Of a stretch of DNA of 64,000 nucleotides, positions 14,385 to 26,300 are shown piece after piece. The DNA is taken from assembly GCA_027475525.1 (NCBI GenBank), contig JAMWFC010000102.1:310001-374000 (forward strand). The letters run 5' to 3'. Each line of letters opens with the position of its first letter. The stretch's first letter is position 1. The translations under genes and the position numbers were made by a program. This stretch comes from Macrolepiota albuminosa. Taxonomy: Eukaryota; Basidiomycota; Agaricomycetes; Agaricales; Agaricaceae. Under the pieces are notes generated by a model. It saw only the letters and a program-made list of their open reading frames with translations, was not told where the DNA came from and did no database searches.

Positions 14385-14771
14385 TTTATTTTATGTATAT
14401 ATGTAGAGAGGTGAGGGCGTGGTGAGTGCAAGAAACCAAGGTTGGCGGAGTAGAAAATTTACCAAACAAAGGCTTGCCGCGCTGCATAGCATGCACAAAC
14501 ACTGCACTGCCACTCACTCGATCAGTCCGAACCCGTAATATATCATTGACATAAGTATACGAAAGCCTGCATCTAGGAAATTACAATAGACCTAAATAGA
14601 AAGGGTATCTGTAGATGGATGCTGGGTAAATAAGTAGAAATGGGCAGTGTTCATGGGCGTAAGTCGGCGTGAAATGGGGAAAGCCTACAGTGATCGGGCG
14701 CCGACATTGGAGATGAGTCAGGGACGCTGAAGGAGTATTGCATGGCTCACATAGAATGGGGTCACCTGGGG
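14385..14771. other. Region between helicase start and Ras 3' end
   Basis: It contains the helicase promoter and the 3' UTR of the Ras gene. No gene seen. Confidence 0.5.
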
Positions 14772-15689
14772 CTACATGATAATGCAATGTGGTTTCTTCC
14801 TCGGCCTCGTGATCTCTGGGGGGTATTTCTGGCGCATCTGCTTTACTAGGTCCTCGAATACGTCCGTTATGTACCAATTCTTCTTGGCAGAGGTCTCGTA
14901 GAACGGGAGGGCCCAACGGCTTGCAAGGGTGGATATTGTTGTGTGCTGGACCTCCCGCTCACTGACGAGATCAAGCTTGGTACCTACGACGACAATTGGT
15001 ACGTCCTGGAAGTATCATCAGTAAGTAGAAAGTGACAAATCGTTGTAAGGAATTGACTCGATCTTCGCCTTTGATTCGGTATATTTGCTTCCGCAGATTG
15101 TCGACTTCTCGTAGACTGGTCTCGTTCGTTAAACTAAAAGTAACATGAGATATACTTGTCATGCATGAGCTGACGCACTAGCCTGAAAACGAGCACAAAG
15201 CCCCGCCCCGACTGTAACTGTAGATGAGAGAGTGGCACGTAGCGCGAGGGATTAAAACGTACCTTAATATACACCTCATTGAGCGACGTAAATTGTTCGG
15301 CTCCTGCGGTATCCAGAACTTCGAGCTGCCAGGCAAACGTGTCAGACGTCGGGTTCTGGGACCTAGTCAAGAATGAGACATACCGACGATAGTTGCCCGT
15401 CGACAGTAATCGTTCTCCGGTACTCCTCTGCCATTTGTCGGTAAGCTAAAATAGGACCTGCGCAGAAACTATACCTTCTATTGTGGGGTCATAATTCTCC
15501 ACAAAGACGTCCTTGATGAAACGGACTGCGCCAAGTGTTAGCTTCGAAGCTTCTTGGAAGTTAAGGACGGATTTACCTGTGAGTGCTGACTTGCCGACAC
15601 CTCCAGCTGAGCATGATACAAGGTCAGTGAGGTCAGCTGTGACGGAACTGGGACATACCTCCAAGGACGACAATGTTGAACTGCTTCAT
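14772..15689 (-). CDS. Ras-family small GTPase, Rap/Rsr1-like
   Basis: Exons on the minus strand give MKQFNIVVLGAGGVGKSALTV (P-loop), ENYDPTIEEEYR (switch I/effector), LEVLDTAGAEQF (switch II), SGRGFVLVFSLTNE, VVVGTKLDLV (G4, TKxD), FYETSAKK (G5) and a C-terminal CIIM CAAX box preceded by basic residues. That implies prenylation and membrane attachment. DTAGAEQF, with Ala in place of Ras Gln61, resembles Rap/Rsr1 proteins (bud-site and polarity signalling) more than Ras1. One intron, inside FSLTNE at about 15182, has GC rather than GT at the donor (AG/GCTAGT). The gene is divergent from the cyclophilin gene, and part of it is duplicated at 59.6 kb. Confidence 0.86.
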
Positions 15690-15819
15690 GGCGATTGATG
15701 GAGGGAGAGTGGGGAAACAGGATAGCTGTCTGCCCGTGAGAGCCAACACCGTCTTTGACGCGGGTGCACGCCTGATCGTGACAGTACAATAATAACTTAG
15801 TAGCCGACGTTCATCATCC
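15690..15819. promoter_or_regulatory. 130-bp bidirectional promoter between Ras and cyclophilin
   Basis: The two start codons are 130 bp apart on opposite strands, so both genes must be driven from this interval. It is copied, with an indel, between 59733 and 59869. Confidence 0.6.
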
Positions 15820-17068
15820 ATGGTCCATCCAAGGACCTTTTTTGACTTCACTGTCGACAGTCAACCACTTGGAAGGTCAGTTTCTTCCTTTTTTTATATA
15901 TCCTATTCTCAAGCCAGTAAAGAGTGATATTTGAACTCTTTGATGACACCGCACCCAAAACTGCAGAAAAGTAGGTTGGCTAGTCGTATATCTGCTCAGG
16001 CCATGAATCCTTGTAGTTTTCGTGCGCTGTGTACAGGTGAACGAGGAATTTCGCCGTCAAGCCAACACCCTCTGTACTATAAGAACAGTACCGTTCACCG
16101 GTCGATACAGGATTTCATGATCCAAGGGGGAGGTACGACTACTACTCTTTCACACGTGTTCAGCAAGCATTAACAACACACAGATTTTACCAAGTTCAAT
16201 GGTACCGGTGGCGAGTCCATCTATGGCGGTTCCTTTGCAGACGAAGACCTCGAGCGACCATTGGACGCAGAGGCTCTTTTATGTATGGCAAACAAGGGCC
16301 CAAATACCAACAACTCGCAGTTCTTTATCACACTGCGCCAGTGTCCGCATTTAAACGGTACATTTCTCTCTTCTTTGCCCTATTGCTGCATCATTGACCT
16401 CCGTTTAAACAGGCAAGCATGTCGTGTTCGGTCGCGTTCTTCGCGGATTCGACATTGTGCAGAAAATTTCAACGATGCCTGTTGATGAGAAGAGCCGTCC
16501 ACTAACACCTGTGGTCATCTCAAATTGCGGAGAGCTCGAGTTGCGCAAGCCTTCAGGTGCGTCAATTGGCAATCTTGTCTCTTAATTTTTGGAGTCATCT
16601 ACGTTCATCCCACGGTTAGTCAACCCAGCAGAAGAACGCTCCAAGTTGGAAAAACGATCTCATAGACGGTCGAGGTCCCGTTCCGAATCTCGTAGTCCCA
16701 ATCCGGAGAGACGACGCCACCGCAAGAAGAAAAAGTCGAGACGCAAGGATTCACGCTCGCCTGAGCAGCAATCTCCTTCAAAGCCTGATACGCCGAGGGA
16801 AGAGACAGAGGAGGAGTATGATGCGAGGTTGGAACGTGAAGAGAAAGAGAGGTTGGAAGAATCGAGGAAGAAGGAGCTGCAGAAGATCAAGGAGAAGTAC
16901 GAGAAGGAGTTGGCGAGTAATAGCGGGGGTGTGAGGTTCAAGGGTGCGTCCTTATTCTTCGCTTAGTGTTTGGCAGCATGCTGATGGTTTTTTCAACTGA
17001 CTCAAGGGAGAGGAAGGATGAAGTTTTTGGATCCGGAGTTCGTGCGACGATACCAGGATTCGCGATGA
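15820..17068 (+). CDS. Cyclophilin-type peptidyl-prolyl isomerase with an RS-like tail
   Basis: Eight exons give about 300 residues. The cyclophilin domain starts [20 protein letters not shown]. It shows [30 protein letters not shown] (catalytic Arg in the [14 protein letters not shown] block), [35 protein letters not shown] and [14 protein letters not shown]. The tail has [20 protein letters not shown], a Lys/Arg-rich run and a long charged helix ([18 protein letters not shown]), and ends [14 protein letters not shown]. PPIases with RS-type tails (PPIG/NKTR-like) work in nuclear speckles with the splicing machinery. The catalytic set looks intact. A broken copy is at 59870-61118. Confidence 0.88.
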
Positions 17069-17724
17069 TATCAAGAGAGTAATGCCTACGGTCAACTCAA
17101 TAATCTTTCTGCGTAGTAAAGGAGATAATCTGATTGTGTGTGGATATGTTCGTAAGAAAAGATTTATGTCAACTCAATAATCTTTCTGCGTAGTAAAGGA
17201 GATAATCTGATTGTGTGTGGATATGTTCGTAAGAAAAGATTTATCATTAATGAGATGTACATCAAGACTACGAAGTTAGAGAAATCCGGGACGCCGCGAG
17301 TCCACAATAATAAGACTGGCAAGAGGACTTTGCCCTTTGGTGGTGGCGGGACTGGGATCATCAACCTCTACACTGTATCCTCTGATGAGACGCCGTCAGT
17401 CCATCATGATAAGACTGGCAAGAGGACTTTGGCGGTGGGGGGACTAGGAGCATCTATCTCTATTACTTAGATGATGGATAAAATTGCGGCACACCAAAGG
17501 AGTGGTCGCTATATCCTCTGATGAAAAGTGACGTCTCTCGTTGTTACAGCGTTTGAATGGAGAGGACGAACATTGTCAGAAAACTTGAGTAAGAACATTG
17601 GTTCTTTTATGCCAGTCTGCGACAGCTTAACCCGTAGTATTAAAAGATAGTAGAAGCCATGGTTTGCCGAACTCAAATCATGCACGCATGCAACGCCGCA
17701 AGTTAGGTCACTTCATATTTCTAA
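17069..17724. other. Shared 3' region of cyclophilin and kinase copy B
   Basis: No gene. It contains a 77-bp tandem duplication (17091-17244) and the conserved 3' flank of the kinase family. The copy at 61119-61691 has only one of the two 77-bp units. Confidence 0.6.
17091..17244. repeat. Exact 77-bp tandem duplication (1 of 15)
   Basis: The units are 17091-17167 and 17168-17244 and are identical. The duplicated locus at 61140 has a single unit, so this is probably an unmerged contig overlap. Confidence 0.85.
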
Positions 17725-18846
17725 CTACTCTCCCGTCGTCAACAAGGCAATATTCGTATTTGATCTTGCCCGATAGGCCTCAAAAGACGTATCGCCCACT
17801 TCTGGGGCCTTCCCGGTATGATATGAAGACCAATTAGAGCAGAGAAATTTCCACACATTCACCGCATATTCCCACTGTTGCTCAACTGTGGCTCTGCTAG
17901 CAAAAGTCAACCTTCGTTTGTGTTGAAAGATGCCATCAAGAGATTCCACTCGAAGATACTTTACATCATATCCATACCAATGGAATTTAACTTCCAAGTG
18001 TCAGCTAGCTGTGCACGGCAAACCTCAAACGAGACTTACTAGGTGCCACGTGGCGCCGCAATTCTGCGAGGAAATCATATAATTCACCGCACCTCAAGGT
18101 ATCTTCGTCGAAATCAAAGAGCCGGACAGGGTACTCGAATTCCTTCTCTGGGCAATTATGGGAGCGTGCTTGAGAAAAATCCACGAAGAACGGTTTATCA
18201 TCGAGGCATGTGATATTTCTATCAAGACTGAAATCATTGTGTCTAATGCCGCTCTTGTGTATTTCCAGTAAAAGCTTGACAGCCTGAACACTTGAATTCA
18301 AAGTTACGTCAAGATTTAAACGACAGGATTGAATAAAATTACTTACCCGAAGTCTGAAAGGCCACTACCCGTCGACCATTGCAGGTTTTCGTTTGAACCA
18401 CAGTATTGATATACCATACAAGCACAATCGATAAATGTACGATGTAATTTCCAATAGAGCTTGGTTTCATACAATCCATAGTTTCTTGGGACTCCTTTTC
18501 CATAGAGGGATTCGTTTTTGCATAAGTGGTCTTGATATAATTTTGCTTCTTGTTTGTAATTCTGGAATGTTTCAGGATAAGACTCTCTATCGCTACCCCA
18601 GAGTAACTTGACGACAACGTCACGAGGGGAAGGCTCATTGGGCAGCACGATCCTTCCCATGAAGTGATATTCATCGTCATCGTACTGGAAGTATCCGCGG
18701 ATGCTTTTAGTCACATCAATGGTGGCAACAACGCCTGGTTGCATGTGTCTGATGGAGCTGCTTTGATGGAAAGTAACCTCGTTAGAACCTACGCCCTTTG
18801 GGAACGGTGATGGGGCATTGGAAGAGAATTTGAGTGAGAGGGACAT
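17725..18846 (-). CDS. Divergent protein-kinase-like protein, copy B
   Basis: Exons 18846-18347, 18290-18040 and 17990-17725 have exactly the same lengths as those of copy A (500, 251 and 266 nt), giving 338 residues. It keeps VVVKLLW, QEAKLYQDHL, GIRHNDFSLDRNI and FFVDFSQA, so the expected Lys, Glu, Asp, Asn and metal-binding Asp are all present. The C-terminus TSFEAYRARSNTNIALLTTGE is that of A and D. It lies tail to tail with the cyclophilin gene and downstream of copy C in the same orientation. An extra Met at 18849 is an alternative start. The substrate is unknown. Confidence 0.72.
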
Positions 18847-18849
18847 CAA

Positions 18850-19700
18850 CTAGAGTGGTTAAAGCAGTTATGTAAGTGCTTTTGTTGAATGTTCGGGTTT
18901 GTTTATAGAGTTACATGTACGTAACCAAAGCAGGACGAATAAACCACGGTTGGTCCAAGATATCAGTGTTGCGCCTGATCCCCAGTCAGAAGTCGAGGTA
19001 CTAACACCCCCTGCTCGTGCTATTCCGATGGTGGACAATTGCAACAAGGAAGAGGCAAGCTGACTTGGTCGCAACACAGATGCTGTGGAAGAGGTGGAAG
19101 AACTCCTCTTGGTTCCGCTCCACGCGCACGATGGATAGTTCCCTCCCTTCCAAAGATTACCTCAAACTTATCAGAGACCTGAACCGACGCGACTCTGTCA
19201 TTGTCATTCAACATTACCTCATTTCTACCAATGGCCATAGGCATACCCTCGACTGACCACTGACCCTCTACAGATGCTTACCTCGACCACGCTCACCCTG
19301 CGAGCTTTTGTCCTACCCTATACCGCAGAACATGAACAATGTTACCACCTCAGGACATAACAGGGGAGGGTAGGTGAAAACAGCACCGGGACACACCAGG
19401 CCGCTGCAGAATAGGTTCCGCATGCTTGTGCAGGTTATATGGAAAGAAAAAAAGGAAAGGTTACTACACTGTATCCTCTAATGAAAGGTGACGTCTCGGA
19501 TTTACAAGGATTTGAATGGGGAGGACTGACATTGTCAGGAAAAATTGTAAAATTGGTTCACAAGCACGTTTTATGCCAGTCTGCGATATCTAAGTTGGCT
19601 ATGGTGAAAGGGAATGAAAGCCATGCTTCGCTCCACCCAAATCTCCAGTGAGAATACTTCATAGCTCAACCTGTAGCAAGTACATCGTTCATGTTTATAA
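18850..19700 (-). promoter_or_regulatory. Upstream region of kinase copy B and 3' flank of copy C
   Basis: It carries the family promoter elements for B (a TACGTAACCAAAGCAGGAC block and TATAAAC near 18903 on the minus strand). It is the inverted counterpart of 7613-8465. No gene seen. Confidence 0.5.
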
Positions 19701-20851
19701 CTACTTTGATTTGTCAACAAGATTGTATTCATATTTATCATCATCGTAGATGATCTCTTCGCCACATCTTGCCTTGTAGGCCTCAAAAGACGTGTCACCA
19801 ACTTCTGGTGCCTTTTCGGTATAATATGAAGCCCAATTAGCACAGAGAAATTTCCACACCTTCACCGCATATTCCCACTGTTCCTCGATTGTGGCATCCC
19901 TGCCAAAAGTCGTCCTTCGTTCTTGTTGAAAGATGTCATCAAGAGATTTCACTTGACGATACCATACGTCATATCCATACCAGTGGAAAAAAACTTTTAA
20001 AATTTCAAGTGTCAGCAAATTGTGCAACGACAACTTGAAAACCAGGCTCACAAGGTGCCACGTGGCGCCGCAATCTTGCGAGGGAGTCACATAATTCACT
20101 GCACCCCAAGCTATCTGGATCCACATCAAAAAGCCGGGCAGGATACTCGAATTCCTTGTCTGGACAATCATGGTAGCATGCTTGGGAAAAATCCACAATG
20201 AACGGTTTATCATCAAGGCATGTGATATTTTCATCAAGATCGAAATTATTGTGTCTAATGCCGCTCTTGTGCATTTGCAGCAAAAGCTTGACGGCCTGAA
20301 CACTTGAATTTAAAGTTACGTCAAAATTCTAACAACAGGTTTGAAAAAATTACTCACCCGAAGTCTGAAAGGCCACTACCTGTCGACCATGCCAAGTTTT
20401 CGTTTGAACCACAGTATTGATATACCATACAAGCACAATGGACAAATATGTCATATAATTTCCAATAGAGCTTGGTTTCATACAATCCATAGTGTTTTGG
20501 GACTCCTTTGCCATAGAGAGATTCGTTTCTGCATAAATGGTCTCGATAGAATTTTGCTTCTCGGTGATAATTCTGGAGTGTTTCAGAATAAGACTCTTCA
20601 TCGCTACTCCAGAGTATCTTGACGATAACATCACGAGCGGAAGGTTCATTGGGCAGCGTGATCCTTCCCATGAAATGACATTCCTTGTATTGGAAATATC
20701 CGTCGATCTTTTCAGTCACATCAATGGTGTCAACGACGCCTGGTTGCATGAGTTTGACAGAGCTGCTTTGATGGAAAGTGACCTCATCGGAAGCTACGCC
20801 CTTTGGGAATGGTGGTATAATGTTGGAAGAGAATTTGAGTGTGAGAGACAT
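19701..20851 (-). CDS. Kinase-like protein, copy C, with the catalytic Asp replaced
   Basis: Three exons with the family's intron positions give about 336 residues. The N-lobe has VIVKILW and REAKFYRDHL. The catalytic loop reads GIRHNNFDLDENI: the Asp of HxD, present in copies A, B and D, is Asn here. FIVDFSQA is kept. A pseudokinase is therefore likely, although the whole frame is open. The C-terminus ends KYEYNLVDKSK, unlike A, B and D but like fragment E. The upstream segment with CGTTCTGTCGTTGAACG recurs upstream of copy D. Confidence 0.65.
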
Positions 20852-21064
20852 CGACTGAAGTTTGCTAAATCAGTTATGAAGTATTCGTTCTGTCGTTGAA
20901 CGTTGAACGTTGAGGCCCAGTGAAAAGTGATCTGGAGAAGACAAGGCAAATCAAGGAAATCAAATGGAATCGTAGCGGCGCACGTGTGCGCCGGTCCCCG
21001 ACTCTTACATACATGTTTCTTTTTCTTTTATTACTTTTTATTTTATTACTTGTATGTATATGTA
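20852..21064. other. Junction between kinase copy C and the Helitron array
   Basis: It holds the copy C promoter with repeated CGTTGAACG, then a pyrimidine-rich tract just before the first TCTATA terminus. No gene. Confidence 0.5.
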
Positions 21065-21354
21065 TCTATATAGAATGGGACAACCGTTTCGTGGGAACTA
21101 TCTGATTAGTAAGGCTGACCAAGGCTGACCAAGAACCTTCCTTTTAGGGTAATAACATAAGAGTTGGCTCATTTCAGCATTAGAAATGCTTAGAAAATTC
21201 AGATAAAATCACTGAAAAATCAGAAAAAATTCGAGGCCTACTGATACACTGACTTGAGTTTTTCTGAGATTTATAAATGCTTAAAGAAATCTGAAAAATT
21301 CAAGAAAAATTCAATTTAGCTTACAATAATGCTCTGAGAGTTGAGGCAAACTAG

Positions 21355-22160
21355 GATTGAGCATTGAGTTGTGAAATACCGAGGCCTTAACCGAACGAAG
21401 TGAGGTTGAGGCTGGGATTAAGCATTGAGTTGTGAAATACCGAGGCCTTAACCGAACGAAGTGAGGTTGAGGCTGGGATTAAGCATTGAGTTGTGAAATA
21501 CCGAGGCCTTAACCGAACGAAGTGAGGTTGAGGCTGGGATTAAGCATTGAGTTGTGAAATACCGAGGCCTTAACCGAACGAAGTGAGGTTGAGGCTGGGA
21601 TTAAGCATTGAGTTGTGAAATACCGAGGCCTTAACCGAACGAAGTGAGGTTGAGGCTGGGATTAAGCATTGAGTTGTGAAATACCGAGGCCTTAACCGAA
21701 CGAAGTGAGGTTGAGGCTGGGATTAAGCATTGAGTTGTGAAATACCGAGGCCTTAACCGAACGAAGTGAGGTTGAGGCTGGGATTAAGCATTGAGTTGTG
21801 AAATACCGAGGCCTTAACCGAACGAAGTGAGGTTGAGGCTGGGATTAAGCATTGAGTTGTGAAATACCGAGGCCTTAACCGAACGAAGTGAGGTTGAGGC
21901 TGGGATTAAGCATTGAGTTGTGAAATACCGAGGCCTTAACCGAACGAAGTGAGGTTGAGGCTGGGATTAAGCATTGAGTTGTGAAATACCGAGGCCTTAA
22001 CCGAACGAAGTGAGGTTGAGGCTGGGATTAAGCATTGAGTTGTGAAATACCGAGGCCTTAACCGAACGAAGTGAGGTTGAGGCTGGGATTAAGCATTGAG
22101 TTGTGAAATACCGAGGCCTTAACCGAACGAAGTGAGGTTGAGGCTGGGATTAAGCACTGA
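21355..22160 (+). repeat. 61-bp hairpin minisatellite, about 13 units
   Basis: The units are nearly identical. Each holds GGCCTTAACC-GAACGAAGTGA-GGTTGAGGC, which can fold into a stem with an 11-nt loop. The last unit grades into a related stem (CCCTAACC...GGTTAGGG). Confidence 0.9.
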
Positions 22161-22367
22161 GTTCTCTATACATACTTGGAGCCCTAACCGAATGAAGTGA
22201 GGTTAGGGTGGAGGCTTAGTTGGGGGGGGTTTGGGGGCGAAGCCCCCAACGAGCTACGAAATTCGTGCCGAAGGCACAAATCGTAGCTCGTCTTAGTTGG
22301 GGGGGGTTTGGGGGCGAAGCCCCCAACGAGCTACGAAATTCGTGCCGAAGGCACAAATCGTAGCTCG
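22160..22367 (+). repeat. Terminal hairpin cluster of NA1, partly doubled
   Basis: Three successive stems: CCCTAACC/GGTTAGGG, TTGGGGGC-GAA-GCCCCCAA, and GAGCTACGAAATTCGTGCC-GAA-GGCACAAATCGTAGCTC. The last two appear twice only because of a 77-bp tandem duplication (22215-22291 and 22292-22368); other units of the array have one set. Confidence 0.8.
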
Positions 22368-22368
22368 T
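22215..22368. repeat. Exact 77-bp tandem duplication (2 of 15)
   Basis: It doubles the terminal hairpins of NA1. Confidence 0.8.
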
Positions 22369-22689
22369 CTATAATATATGGGACGACGCCTGGGAAAAAT
22401 AATGCTGACCAAGGCTGACCAAGAACCTTCCTTTTTGGGTAACGACATCTCATTTTCGTACTGAGAGTCTCAATTTTAGTACTTAGAGTATAAAAAATAA
22501 AAAATATATATTGTAAACTTTAATATTAATATAAATACTATGTTTGGACATTTTTTGAAGGTGTCCGGATGAGAAGAGGCCAAACACGATTTAGTGGACA
22601 CTACTTTTCACGCCTCGCGTGTTCTTTGACCACACATGACCAAACAAACTCGAAATTCACCGTTGTAGTGAGAAGACACTACAAACAAA

Positions 22690-23272
22690 GTAAGTGTCAA
22701 TTTGTTGATTGATTGATTTATGTTTACAAACGTTGAATTCAGCTTATTCGACACTACAAACAAATTTACAACAAAGTAAGTATTGGCTTATTTATTATTG
22801 ATCAATTAATAAACATTCAATTCAGCTACAAACAATTCCGAAATCGTTACAACAAAGTAAGTGTTGGTTTGTTTATTATTGATCAATGCTAATTCAATTC
22901 AGCTACAAACAATTCCGAAATCGTTACAACAAAGTAAGTGTTGGTTTGTTTATTATTGATCAATGCTAATTCAGCTTATTTGACACTACAAATAGTATTT
23001 GACACTACAAACAAATCCAAAATCATTACAACAAAGTAAGTATTGGTTTATTTATTATTGATCAATGCTAATACATATTCAATTCAGCTTATTTAACACT
23101 ACAAACAGTTAGTATTAGTTCATTTATTATTGTTCAATGCTAATAAACATTGAATTCAGCTTATTAGTGAAAGCTTGACAACATCTAGCTATTGATATAC
23201 TAGATATATCATCATGTATGTAACTTTTAAAGAGTTTGAACTATTGAAATGCTTAAAAAATCAATAATTTAG
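22690..23272 (+). repeat. Tandem array of intron-like modules in the Hel1 leader
   Basis: Five modules have the form CAAA-GTAAGT...(TATTGATCAATGCTAAT)...ATTCAG, each 41-53 nt: 22690-22742, 22776-22825, 22857-22902, 22934-22974 and 23036-23087. A sixth has donor GTTAGT (23108-23159) and a seventh has donor GTATGT (23216-23272), leading into the coding exon. Donor, CTAAT branch-like word and CAG acceptor are all consensus-like. The exon-like spacers are short (about 30-60 nt) and repeat CTACAAACAA. Confidence 0.7.
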
Positions 23273-23360
23273 GCAATCTTCAACTACTCATTCTGAACCC
23301 AGTACTCCTGAAGGTCAAAGACAGCAGGCTAGGATTGAAAGCAGGCTTCAACAGTTGCAA

Positions 23361-26300
23361 ATGACTGATCCTGATGATCGTCGTGCACATAGAAGTAGAA
23401 GATCTACTTCTGTGGTTATACCACTTCATTTTGGAACTGGGGATAGAGAGTCTGGGGGTATAGGGTCTGGGGATAGAGAGTCTGGGGGTAGAGAGTCTGG
23501 AAATATGCCTATTGTTGCTCAGGATCCATTTGCTATTGTCATTCCTCAAACTGAAGGAACTGAGGGTAGAGAGTCTGGGGATAGAGAGTCTGGGGGTATA
23601 GGGTCTGGGGGTATAGAGTCTAGGGATAGAGAGTCTGGGGGAGGAGAGTCTGGGGGTATAGGGATTGGGGGAGGAGAGTCTGGGGGTATAGGGTCTGGGG
23701 GTAGAGAGTCTGGGAATATGCCTATTGTTGCTCAGGATCCATTTGCTATTGTCATTCCTCAAACTCTTTTGCCTGAAGGATGGGATGGACCTTTACAGAA
23801 TCCTATACCTAGAATGGTGCCACCTCTACCTGTTTCTACATCCAGAAGAAACAATAGGCCCAGAATGGTACCACTTCTACCTGCTCTCCCTCTTCCTATA
23901 CATAGAAGAGACAACCTGCCTACTATTGCTCCACTTCCTGTGGACATTCCTGAAACTGTTCTGCCTGAAGGATGGAACACTCCTTTACAGAATCCTATGC
24001 CTATGGTGCCACCCCTACCTGCTCTGGCATTTAGAAGAGTCAGAAATGTATCTGTACAGAATTCTATGCCATCTCTGCCAGCTCCCACACTAGCAGAATT
24101 ACAAGAGCAGGAAAGGCTGAGACATATGGCTATGGTTCAAGAACAACAGAGGCAACAGGAATTGGCACAAGCAGTAGTAGAGGAGCATCATAGAGTCCTA
24201 CCAGAAGATCCTAGAAATGATCCTGCTGAGGATATGGAGGAGGACTTGGAATATGTGGATCCACCTGTGCAAAATCTACCAGCACCTCCTATGCTACCAA
24301 GGGTTGATCATATTCAAGGCATAAATGCTTTGCCAAGAGGAAGACAGCCTTATATAGATGAACCCTCAGCACATTATCTTGGTCTTATGGATGTCATATG
24401 TCCACACTGTCAGGCTCTACATTGGGATGCTAAAAAGCTCACCAATTCTACTAGACATCATAAAAAGTTTGGCATGTGCTGTCTACAAGGCCAGATCGAT
24501 TTGCCCAGACTTGCAGATGCACCCCCAGAACTGATTGACCTACTCCAAGGCCAGCACCCCCTTTCTGATGCTTTCAAAGCATCTATTCGCCAATACAATG
24601 CAGCCTTTGCATTTACATCTCTGGGAGTCAAAATTGATCATGCGATTATGAATGCTCCAGGACCATACAGCTTTAGGATTAATGGAGAGCTCCATCATCT
24701 GACAGGTGCTTTGCTTCCAACTGAAGGTGATCATCCTGTGTATGCACAACTCTACTTCTATGATCACAATCAACAATTGGCTTTTCGTCAGAGAAGCAAT
24801 CCTAGATTGGATCCTCAGATAATGGCCTCTTTGCAGGATATGCTTCATAGAGTCAATCCCTTTATTGGCTTATACAAGCATGCAAAGCAGATTATGACAG
24901 AAGTACCTGAAGGCCAACCACAAAGGCTTTCTGTTCAACTTAGAGCTGACTTTGGAGACCATCGACGCTATAACAACCCTAATGAACAGGAAGGAGTTGC
25001 TGCAATTATACCAGGAGATGGTTCTGAAGAACGATCAGATCACCGTGACATAGTCCTGCATCTGCATGGAGGTCAATTGAAGCGAATCAGCCATCTACAC
25101 CCCTATTACACACCTCTGCATTACACTATCATATTTCCAACTGGAGAACCTGGATTTCACACCGATATTCAATCTCAATTTGGACCAGCAGGAGAACAAA
25201 GAGCCAAAAAAGTCAGCCAAACTGCATATTATGCATATAGGCTGCAGCAAAGAGCTTTGGAAGCTAATGCTGCATTGCTTTGGAGTGGCAGACTGTTTCA
25301 GCAATATGTTGTGGATGCATGGGCATCAACTGAGCAGAACAAGCTCAATTGGGTCCGGCACAATCAAAAGAAGATTAGGGCTGAAGTGTATCAAGGGGTG
25401 GTCGATGCGGCTGCTGGAGATGAAGACTTACGCAGGCAAAGCCGACGGGTAGTCCTTCCCTCTTCTCATGTTGGAAGTGAACGACACATGCAGCAATTAT
25501 TCCAGGACTCTATGGCTATTTGCAGGCATTTCCATAAACCAGATCTCTTCATCACCATGACTGCCAATCCAAAGTGGCCAGAAATTGAAGAGGCTCTGCT
25601 AAAGGAACCTATGGTTAATGGAAAGAGGCAAACAGCTTCTGACCGTCCAGATATTGTTGCCAGAGTATTTGAACTCAAGAAGAATGCTCTTTTGAAGGAC
25701 ATAAAAGATGGTCTATTTGGAAAATGTGTGGCATCTGTCCATACCATTGAATTTCAAAAGAGGGGACTTCCACATATACATATCTTGATCTTTTTCCATC
25801 ATCATGACAAGATCAAAGATGCAGCTCATGTGGACACTATTGTTTCTGCTCAAATTCCTGATCCAGTGACTCAGCCTCAATTGTATCAGGTATTGGCTTT
25901 GCTTGAATTATCAATGCAGTAGCTGACCTTTGTTATTAGGTTGTTACTACCAATATGGTTCATGGTCCATGTGGAGCAGATTTTCCCAATGCCAAGTGCA
26001 TGGTAGATGGCAAATGTTCCAAGAGATATCTCAAGGAATTTCAGGAAGCTACACAGTATGGTGATGATGGCTATCCCCAATATGCCAGACCTAACAATGG
26101 CCGCTTTTTTGAAAAGCATGGTCGTCGTTATGACAATCGTAATGTTGTCCCATACAATCCATATCTCTCAGCCAAATTCCAATATCATATCAATGTGGAA
26201 GTCTGTGCTTCAGTGGATGCAATCAAATACATTTACAAGTACATCTACAAGGGCCATGATAGGACAACTTTGGAGATTGCTAGGGAGGAGAGGGATGAAA

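Larger units (their letters stand above)
21065..22367 (+). mobile_element. Non-autonomous Helitron-type unit NA1
   Basis: It starts TCTATATAGAATGGGACAAC, a 5' end shared with Hel2 (30522). It has an AT-rich body with many GAAAAATTC-like words, about 13 copies of a 61-bp hairpin minisatellite, then terminal hairpins. The end ...GTAGCTCG directly touches the TCTATA start of Hel1. No coding capacity. No target-site duplication is expected for Helitrons and none is seen. Confidence 0.65.
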
